Origin: an uncultured Rhodocyclaceae bacterium
GTDB lineage: Bacteria; Pseudomonadota; Gammaproteobacteria; Burkholderiales; Rhodocyclaceae
Reading direction: 5' to 3'
DNA: 10,333 bases
Assembly (NCBI GenBank): GCA_903930805.1
Contig: CAIYZZ010000265.1
Coordinates: forward strand, 1 to 10,333
Of this stretch, positions 1-5,752 are shown piece by piece; positions within the stretch are counted from its first letter, which is position 1; each line of letters opens with the position of its first letter. The position numbers were made by a program, and so were the translations under genes. The notes below the pieces were generated by a model. The model ran no database searches. It saw only the letters and a list, made by a program, of their open reading frames with translations, and was not told the DNA's origin.

Positions 1-650
1 GGGCTGATGACGTCGATCAAGGCCGGTCCGCGATGGCGCAGTGCGCCCTTGATCAGCGGGATCAGTTGTTCCTTGTCACCGGAGAAGCTGCGGGCGACAT
101 AGGTTGCGCCCAACTGTAGCGCCAGCGCCACGAGGTCGATGGGACTGTCGTTGTTGACCACGCCGCGCTTGTTCTTTGACCCCTTGTCGGTGGTGGCCGA
201 AAACTGCCCCTTGGTCAAGCCATAGACGCCGTTGTTCTCGACGATGTAAGCCATATTGACGCCACGGCGCATGGCATGGGCAAACTGACCGATGCCGATC
301 GAGGCAGAGTCGCCATCGCCGGAAACGCCCAGATAGAGCAGGTCGCGATTGGCCATCGCGGCGCCCGTGAGCACCGAGGGCATGCGGCCGTGGGTGGTAT
401 TGAAGCCGTGCGAGGCGCCGAGGAAATAGTCTGGCGTCTTCGACGAGCAGCCGATGCCGGAGAGCTTGGCGACGCGATGCGGCTGGATGTCGAGATCGAA
501 GCAGGCCTGTACCACGGATGCACTGATCGAGTCATGGCCGCAACCGGCGCACAGGGTCGAAATGGCACCTTCATAGTCGCGCTTGGTATAGCCGAGAGCG
601 TTTTTTGGCGCATCTTGCCGCAGCAGATTGGGTTTGACGAGGTAAGTCAT
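1..650 (-). CDS. korB: 2-oxoacid:ferredoxin oxidoreductase beta subunit (KorB-like), C-terminus cut by window edge
   Basis: This is the TPP- and [4Fe-4S]-binding beta subunit of a cytoplasmic 2-oxoacid:ferredoxin oxidoreductase. It decarboxylates the 2-oxoacid on thiamine diphosphate and passes electrons to ferredoxin, forming an acyl-CoA. The frame starts with ATG at 650 and gives 216 codons before the window edge; family members are usually about 280-340 residues. Cluster ligands are visible at C34 and C37 (CAGCGH) and C68 (GCSSK). The sequence stops at ALIDVIS plus two bases of a proline codon, just where the fourth ligand (ISPC) is expected. The TPP/Mg motif is GDGD at 111-114, followed by NNGVYGLTKGQ at 139-149. 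The ATG overlaps the korA stop by 4 nt, with AGGTGG just upstream, so translation is probably coupled. Substrate specificity (2-oxoglutarate rather than another 2-oxoacid) is inferred from resemblance to Thauera KorB. Confidence 0.95.
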   Translation of the reverse strand, partial: MTYLVKPNLLRQDAPKNALGYTKRDYEGAISTLCAGCGHDSISASVVQACFDLDIQPHRVAKLSGIGCSSKTPDYFLGASHGFNTTHGRMPSVLTGAAMANRDLLYLGVSGDGDSASIGIGQFAHAMRRGVNMAYIVENNGVYGLTKGQFSATTDKGSKNKRGVVNNDSPIDLVALALQLGATYVARSFSGDKEQLIPLIKGALRHRGPALIDVIS

Positions 651-2497
651 GAGGCCACCTGTTTGCGAATGGGCGTTACCTTGTGCGCGGAAAGCGCGTC
701 GGCAATCTTGCCGGAAATGAAGCCGGCGGTAATCGGGGTGCCGTCGTAATGCAGCACACGGATGAGTTTCTTCGGATCGGCTTCGCCTTCAGTCAGCAGT
801 AGCATGCGCAACTGGCCGCTTTCGTTCTGCTCGACGACGAAGACGTAGTCGTGCTCGTCGATGAAGGCGATCACCTCATCGGCAAAGGGGAAACCACGCA
901 CCCGCATCAGGTCGACATGCACGTCCTGATCCTTGAGCAGTGCAAATGCTTCGGCCATGGCCGGGCTGGTCGAACCGTAGTAGATCGCGCCATAACGGGT
1001 GGGCTGTGCGGCACGCTGTACGACAGGCGCGGGCACCAACTTCTTGGCGGTCTCGAACTTGCGCCGCAGGCGTTCCATGTTGTACACATAGTCGGCACCG
1101 GTTTCGCTGTATTTGGCATAGGCGTTGCGCGTGGTGCCGCGACTGAAGAAGGCGCCCTTGGTCGGGTGCGTGCCGGGAATTGTGCGATAGGGAATGCCAT
1201 CGCCGTCGACGTCCAGATAGCGGCCGAAGGTCTTGCCGGCATCCAGATCGGCGGCGCTCATCACCTTGCCGCGGTCGTAGCGGCGCGAATCGTCCCAGTC
1301 AAAGGGCTTGCACAGTACTTCGTTCATGCCGATGTCGAGGTCGAGCAGCATGAGAACGGGTGTCTGCAGGCGCTCGGCAAGATCGAAGGACAGGGCGCCT
1401 AAGGTGAAGCACTCGTAGGGGTCTTCGGGGAACAACAACACGTGCTTGGTGTCGCCATGCGACGCGTAGGCGCAGGCGATCAGATCGGACTGCTGGGTGC
1501 GGGTCGGCATGCCGGTCGACGGGCCGCCGCGCTGCACGTTGTAGATCACCACCGGAACCTCGGCGAAGTAGGCTAGGCCGAGAAACTCCTGCATCAGCGA
1601 GATGCCGGGGCCGGAGGTGGCGGTAAAAGCGCGGGCGCCGTTCCACGCGGCACCGATGACGATGCCGATCGCGGCCAGTTCGTCTTCTGCCTGCGTAATC
1701 GCGTAGCGCGCGCGGCCGTTGTCGGGGTCGGTCCGGTACTTGCGACAATAACTGGAAAAGGCCTCGATGATCGAGGTCGAGGGCGTGATCGGATACCAGC
1801 CAACAACTGTGGCGCCGCCGTACACGGCACCGAGGCCGCTGGCGTCGTTGCCGTTGATGAAAATTTTATCGCCGACCGAGTTAGAGCGCTCGATGCGCAA
1901 CCCGATCGGGCAGGCCAGGTTCTTTTTGGCACCCTCGTAGCCGAGCTTCAGTGCGTTGATGTTGGACTCGATCAGCTTGTCCTTGCCACGGAACTGGTCG
2001 GCGATCAGGTGCTCGACTGCCGCGAAATCCATGTCAAGCAAGGCCGTGAGCGCGCCGACATACATGATGTTCTTGAACAGCTGGCGTTGCCGCGGATCGG
2101 TGTATTCGCGGTTGCACATGTCGGTGAGCGGAATGCCAAAAACGTTGATGTCGTCACGAAAACGCGATTTCGGCAAAGCTTTGGTCGAGTCGTAGAGCAG
2201 ATAACCGCCAGGTGATATTTCGGCAATGTCGCGATCCCATGTTTGCGGATTCATCGCCACCATCAGGTCACAACCGCCACGCCGGCCAAGCCAGCCAGCC
2301 GCAGAGACCCGCAACTCATACCAGGTCGGCATGCCCTGGATGTTGGATGGGAAAATGTTGCGCGGTGCCACTGAGACGCCCATGCGCATCACGGCACGAG
2401 CGAACAGCTCATTAGCCGACGCCGAGCCGGAGCCGTTGATGTTGGCGAACTTGATGACAAAGTCGTTGCAGCTTTGAATAGCTTTTGTGGTGCTCAT
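647..2497 (-). CDS. korA: 2-oxoacid:ferredoxin oxidoreductase, fused gamma-alpha subunit (KorA-like)
   Basis: A 616-residue subunit that partners KorB. Residues 1 to about 190 form the gamma domain (CoA side; GSGSASANE at 22-30 is the family's glycine-rich N-terminal signature). Residues from about 212 form the alpha pyrimidine-binding domain, with YPITPSTSIIE at 235-245, TSGPGISLM at 294-302 and RGGPSTGMPTR at 323-333. A C-terminal transketolase-like domain follows. DVDGDG at 429-434, leading into PYRTIPGTHP, resembles a DxDxDG calcium loop and occurs in this family. The gamma-alpha fusion and the size (about 66 kDa) fit the two-subunit enzyme described from Thauera aromatica, where 2-oxoglutarate oxidation reduces ferredoxin for benzoyl-CoA reductase; that comparison is from memory. 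The start is supported by a strong GGAGGT inside the end of the upstream gene. Both junctions are ATGA overlaps. 2-oxoglutarate is the preferred substrate guess; another 2-oxoacid cannot be excluded. Confidence 0.94.
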   Translation of the reverse strand: MSTTKAIQSCNDFVIKFANINGSGSASANELFARAVMRMGVSVAPRNIFPSNIQGMPTWYELRVSAAGWLGRRGGCDLMVAMNPQTWDRDIAEISPGGYLLYDSTKALPKSRFRDDINVFGIPLTDMCNREYTDPRQRQLFKNIMYVGALTALLDMDFAAVEHLIADQFRGKDKLIESNINALKLGYEGAKKNLACPIGLRIERSNSVGDKIFINGNDASGLGAVYGGATVVGWYPITPSTSIIEAFSSYCRKYRTDPDNGRARYAITQAEDELAAIGIVIGAAWNGARAFTATSGPGISLMQEFLGLAYFAEVPVVIYNVQRGGPSTGMPTRTQQSDLIACAYASHGDTKHVLLFPEDPYECFTLGALSFDLAERLQTPVLMLLDLDIGMNEVLCKPFDWDDSRRYDRGKVMSAADLDAGKTFGRYLDVDGDGIPYRTIPGTHPTKGAFFSRGTTRNAYAKYSETGADYVYNMERLRRKFETAKKLVPAPVVQRAAQPTRYGAIYYGSTSPAMAEAFALLKDQDVHVDLMRVRGFPFADEVIAFIDEHDYVFVVEQNESGQLRMLLLTEGEADPKKLIRVLHYDGTPITAGFISGKIADALSAHKVTPIRKQVAS

Positions 2498-4302
2498 GTG
2501 CGTGGTACCTCCGCCCCGGCGTAGGCAGTCTGTAGGAAGAACTTCTGCATATCCCAGGCGCCAGTGGGGCAGCGCTCAGCGCACATGCTGCAATGCAGAC
2601 AGACATTCTCGTCCTTGACCATGATGCGTCCAGTCTTGAGGCCGGACGCGACGTAAAGTGCCTGGTCGCCGTTCTTGGCGGGCGCCTTGAGCCTGCCGCG
2701 CAGATCATCCTCTGTGCCGTCCCGGGTGAAGGTGATGCATTCGGTCGGGCAGATGTCGACGCAGGCATCGCATTCGATACACAGCTTGTTGGAAAACACC
2801 GTTTCCACGTCGCAATTGAGACAGCGTTCGGCTTCAGCCAGCGCCAGCATGGGATCGTAGCCCAGCTCGAGTTCGAGTTTAATGTCCTTCAACGCGGCGT
2901 CGAGCGCCTTCATCGGCACCTTCTTGCGCGCCTCCTCGGACACCTGGTTGTCATAGCTCCACTCGTGGATTCCCATCTTCTGGCTGACCAGGTTAACCGT
3001 CGGCGGCAGGCGCTTCTTCACATCTTTGCCGCGACAGAACAGGTCGATGGAAGTGGCCGCATCGTGGCCTTGCGCCACAGCTGTGATGATGTTCTTCGGC
3101 CCCAGCGCCGCGTCGCCGCCAAAAAATACCCGTGGCAATGTGGATTGAAGGGTTACCTGATCGAGTACCGGCATGTCCCATTTATCGAATTCGACGCCGA
3201 GATCGCGCTCGATCCAAGGGAAGGAGTTTTCTTGGCCAATCGCGATCAACACCGTGTCGCACTCCATCAACACGGCGGGTTCCCCGGTGGGGACCAGGCT
3301 GCGGCGGCCCTTGGCGTCATACTCGGCGCGCACCTTCTCGAACAGCACGCCGGTCAGCGTGCCTTTATCATGCTTGAATTCCTTCGGCACCAGCATGTTG
3401 AGGATGGGGATGCCCTCGTGTTGGGCTTCCTCCTTTTCCCACGGCGAAGCCTTCATTTCCTCAAAGCCGCTGCGCACCACCACCTTCACGTCGGTACCGC
3501 CCAGACGACGGGCGGAACGGCAGCAATCCATCGCCGTGTTGCCGCCGCCCAGCACGATCACGCGCTTGGCGATACTGGTCACGTGGCCAAAGGCGACGTT
3601 GGACAACCAGTCAATGCCGATGTGGATGTGCTTGGCCGCTTCCTGGCGGCCAGGGATATCGGCTTCACGGCCACGCGGGGCACCGGTGCCGACGAAAATG
3701 GCATCCCAAGGCTCGGCCAGTAGCCCGCGCAGGCTATCGATCCAGTGATCAAGTTGGAGCTTGATGCCAAGATTGATGATGTAGTCGCACTCTTCGTCGA
3801 TCACGCTGTCGGGCAGGCGGAATTTCGGAATCTGGCTGCGCATCATGCCGCCGGCCGTTTTGCCGGTGTCGAATATCGTGACTGCATAACCACGCACCGC
3901 CAGGTCGCGCGCGACCGTGAGCGAGGCCGGTCCGGCGCCAACGCAGACGATGCGCTTGCCGTTCTTTTCGGCGGGGGCTAGCGGCAGGCGGGAGCGGATG
4001 TCTTCCTTGAAGTCGGCGGCGACGCGCTTGAGGCGGCAGATGGCCACCGGTTCAGCATCCACGCGGCCACGGCGGCAGGCCGGTTCACAGGGGCGGTCGC
4101 AGACGCGGCCAAGAATTCCGGGGAATACATTCGAGCGCCAGTTGATCATGTAGGCGTCACCAAACTGGCCAGCGGCGATCAAGCGAATGTATTCGGGAAC
4201 GGGTGTATGGGCAGGGCATGCCCACTGGCAATCCACGACCTTGTGAAAATAGTCGGGCGCACCGATTTCGGTCGGTTTCACGTGCTTCACTTCTCCACTC
4301 AT
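2494..4302 (-). CDS. GltD-type FAD/Fe-S NAD(P)H:ferredoxin oxidoreductase with C-terminal 2[4Fe-4S] ferredoxin domain
   Basis: A 602-residue flavoprotein related to the glutamate synthase small subunit and the DPYD N-terminal half. An N-terminal Fe-S domain shows C25/C29 (CQWACPAHTPV) and C68/C72/C76 (CDRPCEPAC). The FAD Rossmann motif is GAGPAS at 122-127; the usual last residue is Gly, so S127 is atypical. The NAD(P) motif is GGGNTA at 252-257, and GGDAA at 395-399 is the second FAD contact. The C-terminal ferredoxin domain has C508/C511/C514/C518 and C568/C571/C574/C578, enough for two [4Fe-4S] clusters. As first gene of the kor operon, with a 4-nt overlap to korA, it probably moves electrons between ferredoxin and NAD(P)(H) for the complex. 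A similar gene is reported beside korAB in Thauera aromatica (from memory). The start at 4302 lacks a clear Shine-Dalgarno and follows a hairpin. Cofactor preference (NADPH or NADH) is not decided by the sequence. Confidence 0.9.
   Translation of the reverse strand: MSGEVKHVKPTEIGAPDYFHKVVDCQWACPAHTPVPEYIRLIAAGQFGDAYMINWRSNVFPGILGRVCDRPCEPACRRGRVDAEPVAICRLKRVAADFKEDIRSRLPLAPAEKNGKRIVCVGAGPASLTVARDLAVRGYAVTIFDTGKTAGGMMRSQIPKFRLPDSVIDEECDYIINLGIKLQLDHWIDSLRGLLAEPWDAIFVGTGAPRGREADIPGRQEAAKHIHIGIDWLSNVAFGHVTSIAKRVIVLGGGNTAMDCCRSARRLGGTDVKVVVRSGFEEMKASPWEKEEAQHEGIPILNMLVPKEFKHDKGTLTGVLFEKVRAEYDAKGRRSLVPTGEPAVLMECDTVLIAIGQENSFPWIERDLGVEFDKWDMPVLDQVTLQSTLPRVFFGGDAALGPKNIITAVAQGHDAATSIDLFCRGKDVKKRLPPTVNLVSQKMGIHEWSYDNQVSEEARKKVPMKALDAALKDIKLELELGYDPMLALAEAERCLNCDVETVFSNKLCIECDACVDICPTECITFTRDGTEDDLRGRLKAPAKNGDQALYVASGLKTGRIMVKDENVCLHCSMCAERCPTGAWDMQKFFLQTAYAGAEVPRT
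2507..2512 (-). promoter_or_regulatory. Strong Shine-Dalgarno of korA
   Basis: GGAGGT on the minus strand lies 9 nt before the korA ATG, inside the last codons of the upstream oxidoreductase gene. It fixes the korA start at 2497. It also means korA can be translated by fresh initiation as well as by coupling through the ATGA overlap. Confidence 0.8.
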
Positions 4303-4306
4303 TTTG

Positions 4307-4330
4307 CGGTGCCAGCGGCCACCGGCACCG
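4307..4330 (-). promoter_or_regulatory. Hairpin immediately upstream of the kor operon start codon
   Basis: A perfect 7-bp inverted repeat, CGGTGCC (4307-4313) and GGCACCG (4324-4330), with a 10-nt loop. In the minus-strand transcript it ends 4 nt before the ATG at 4302 and occupies the place where a Shine-Dalgarno should be. Read on the plus strand, the same stem is followed by ATTTTT (4331-4336), so it could also terminate rightward antisense transcription. The structure is directly visible; the function is inferred. Confidence 0.45.
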
Positions 4331-4378
4331 ATTTTTCGGGCTAGTCTATCACCAGCAGAATCCTTGTGCGTGCGACAA

Positions 4379-4408
4379 TTGCTATCGAACGTCTTCAGTC
4401 GATTAAAT
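4379..4408 (+). promoter_or_regulatory. Possible sigma70 promoter for the cbbY-like gene
   Basis: TTGCTA (4379-4384) and TTAAAT (4403-4408), each 4 of 6 to consensus, are separated by 18 bp and lie about 70 bp before the cbbY ATG. Both boxes are weak. The rest of the 177-bp divergent gap (4303-4479) gave no convincing promoter for the leftward kor operon. Confidence 0.25.
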
Positions 4409-4479
4409 TTCCGGAAGTCCTTGTCAGGTGAAATCGGTTAAGCTTCTGGCGACTTTCCAACCTACGATCTCTTGCTCCC

Positions 4480-5196
4480 ATGACACTACGCGCACTGATT
4501 TTCGATGTCGATGGCACATTGGCCAACACCGAACGGGACGGCCACCGGCCGGCATTCAACGCGGCATTTGCAGAGGTCGGCCTGCCCTGGCACTGGGATG
4601 AGGCGTTCTACGGAACCCTGCTGGATGTGACCGGAGGCAAGGAGCGGATTCTCCACTACGCGAAGAATTTCGATCCAGCGACCTTTGCCCGTCCCGATTT
4701 CGATGCCCTGCTGCAGCGCATCCATGAAATCAAAACGCGGAACTACCAGCGGCTGCTGGACGCTGGTGCCATTCCGTTGCGTGCCGATATTGGCCAGTTG
4801 ATCTGTGAAGCGCGCACTGAAGGCGTCAAACTGGCGATTGCTTCCAGCTCAAAACCGCAAAACGTGGTGGGTCTCCTGCGGGCCAACCTGGGTCCGCGTG
4901 CGGATACCTGGTTTGATGTCATCACATCGGGCGACGATGTGGCCGCCAAGAAGCCTGCGCCCGACATTTACCTCGAAACGCTCCGGGCGTTGGGTCTGCC
5001 GGCGTGCGACTGCCTGGTTGTCGAGGATTCATCGCATGGACTTGCCGCCAGCCTGGCTGCCGGAATCCCGACGGTGATAACAGTTAGCGATTACACGGCC
5101 AACGAAAACTTCGATGGTGCTCGTATGGTGCTGCCGTTGACCGGGGGCATCACGTTGGAGAAACTGCGTCTCTGGCACGCCACCGCTGTCGCGTAA
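4480..5196 (+). CDS. cbbY: HAD-superfamily phosphatase, CbbY-like (probable xylulose-1,5-bisphosphate phosphatase)
   Basis: A 238-residue class IA HAD hydrolase. Motif I is DVDGT with nucleophile D9 and acid/base D11. Motif II is S122-S124 (AIASSSK), motif III is K157/K158 (AAKKPAPD), and motif IV is E182-D183 (VVEDSSHG). The helical cap spans about residues 17-90 and carries the CbbY-like segments TERDGHRPAFN and TGGKER. CbbY proteins remove the misfire Rubisco inhibitor xylulose-1,5-bisphosphate, which would point to a Calvin cycle elsewhere in the genome. No cbb gene is visible here, so a general sugar-phosphate phosphatase (phosphoglycolate or beta-phosphoglucomutase type) remains possible. 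The ATG at 4480 gives the canonical N-terminus, although no good Shine-Dalgarno precedes it. The gene diverges from the kor operon across a 177-bp gap. Confidence 0.88.
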   Translation: MTLRALIFDVDGTLANTERDGHRPAFNAAFAEVGLPWHWDEAFYGTLLDVTGGKERILHYAKNFDPATFARPDFDALLQRIHEIKTRNYQRLLDAGAIPLRADIGQLICEARTEGVKLAIASSSKPQNVVGLLRANLGPRADTWFDVITSGDDVAAKKPAPDIYLETLRALGLPACDCLVVEDSSHGLAASLAAGIPTVITVSDYTANENFDGARMVLPLTGGITLEKLRLWHATAVA

Positions 5197-5208
5197 GCTG
5201 CCCTGACG

Positions 5209-5231
5209 TAAAGTCGGTGCTGGCGGGACGG
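5209..5231 (+). repeat. Interspersed 22-nt direct repeat, copy A
   Basis: TAAAGTCGGTGCTGGCGGGA followed by CGG. It begins 12 nt after the cbbY stop codon. It shares the core AAAGTYGGYGCTGGCGGGAC plus GG with copies B and C, differing from C only at one Y position and in the length of the A run. Its last bases form the left arm of the hairpin at 5229-5249. Confidence 0.8.
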
Positions 5232-5249
5232 CGGAGTTAAACTTCGCCG
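5229..5249 (+). terminator. Hairpin between cbbY and the DsrE-like gene, possible weak terminator
   Basis: CGGCGGAG (5229-5236) pairs with CTTCGCCG (5242-5249) around a TTAAA loop: eight pairs including one G-U. No T-run follows, so this is not a classical intrinsic terminator. It may partly terminate cbbY transcription or stabilise the 3' end. Confidence 0.3.
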
Positions 5250-5276
5250 CACCTTGTCCAGATGGGTAATCACTCT

Positions 5277-5281
5277 GAGGA
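5277..5281 (+). promoter_or_regulatory. Shine-Dalgarno of the DsrE-like gene
   Basis: GAGGA lies 8 nt before the ATG at 5290. It decides for this start over an in-frame TTG at 5254, which would put 12 residues in front of a good signal peptide. Confidence 0.7.
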
Positions 5282-5289
5282 TTCGAAAC

Positions 5290-5712
5290 ATGAAAAAATT
5301 ACTAGTCACTCTCACTCTTGGCTGTTCCTTCACGCTACCAGCAAGTGCCGAGAGCGCGACCGAGCTTTTCGTTACGGTCAATTCTGGTAATCCACAGACG
5401 CAGGGCATGGCTCTGGTTTTGGCGACGCAAGCAATGGAGCAGAAAGCCGGCGTGCGTGTCCTGTTGTGCAGCGAAGGTGGCCAACTGGCAGTCAAGGGCA
5501 AGGAATCTGCGGTCCTCAAGCCACGCAATGTCACCCCCAATCAGATGTTGCAAGGCCTAATGAAGGCCGGTGCCAAGGTCGAAGTCTGTGCCTTGTTCCT
5601 GCCCAATGCCGACTTGAAACCCACCGATCTGATCGAAGGTGTTGAGGTTGCCAAACCCGCCGATGTGGCGAAGTATTTGCTTCAAGGCAACGTAAAAACA
5701 CTGACCTACTGA
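5290..5712 (+). CDS. Secreted DsrE/DsrF-like small protein
   Basis: A 140-residue protein starting MKKLLVTLTLGC, with a Sec signal peptide: basic n-region, hydrophobic core at residues 4-16, and a likely cut after ASA (residues 18-20). The mature part of about 120 residues matches the DsrE/YchN fold. There is an initial strand (ELFVTVNSGNP), an NPQTQGMALVLA helix, the strand VRVLLC ending in C60, a KPRNVTPNQMLQGLMKAG segment, and the strand KVEVC ending in C100. C100 sits where DsrE-type proteins carry a reactive cysteine; C60 is a second candidate. C12 lies in the signal peptide, but a proper lipobox is missing, so I do not call it a lipoprotein. Cytoplasmic DsrE proteins relay sulfur; the role of exported relatives is not known to me. 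It lies 93 nt downstream of cbbY on the same strand, behind repeat copy A. Family call is good, function open. Confidence 0.8.
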   Translation: MKKLLVTLTLGCSFTLPASAESATELFVTVNSGNPQTQGMALVLATQAMEQKAGVRVLLCSEGGQLAVKGKESAVLKPRNVTPNQMLQGLMKAGAKVEVCALFLPNADLKPTDLIEGVEVAKPADVAKYLLQGNVKTLTY

Positions 5713-5737
5713 TAAAAAGTTGGCGCTGGCGGGACGG
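5713..5737 (+). repeat. Interspersed 22-nt direct repeat, copy B
   Basis: TAAAAAGTTGGCGCTGGCGG followed by GACGG. It begins at the base after the DsrE-like stop codon and fills most of the 40-bp convergent gap to the rlhA stop. Compared with copy C it has one C-to-T change and one extra A. Confidence 0.8.
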
Positions 5738-5752
5738 GTCAGCAGATATGGC

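Noticed and set aside
2593-3723. Long plus-strand open frame (376 codons) opposite the GltD-like gene
   Set aside because: It is antisense to a gene with unmistakable Fe-S, FAD and NAD(P) motifs. Its product is rich in His, Ala and Arg without any recognisable domain, as expected for GC-rich antisense frames.
5323-5325. Lipoprotein signal at C12 of the DsrE-like protein
   Set aside because: The residues before Cys (TLG) lack the Leu/Val/Ile at -3, the hydrophobic stretch would be too short, and a normal signal peptidase I site (ASA) follows.
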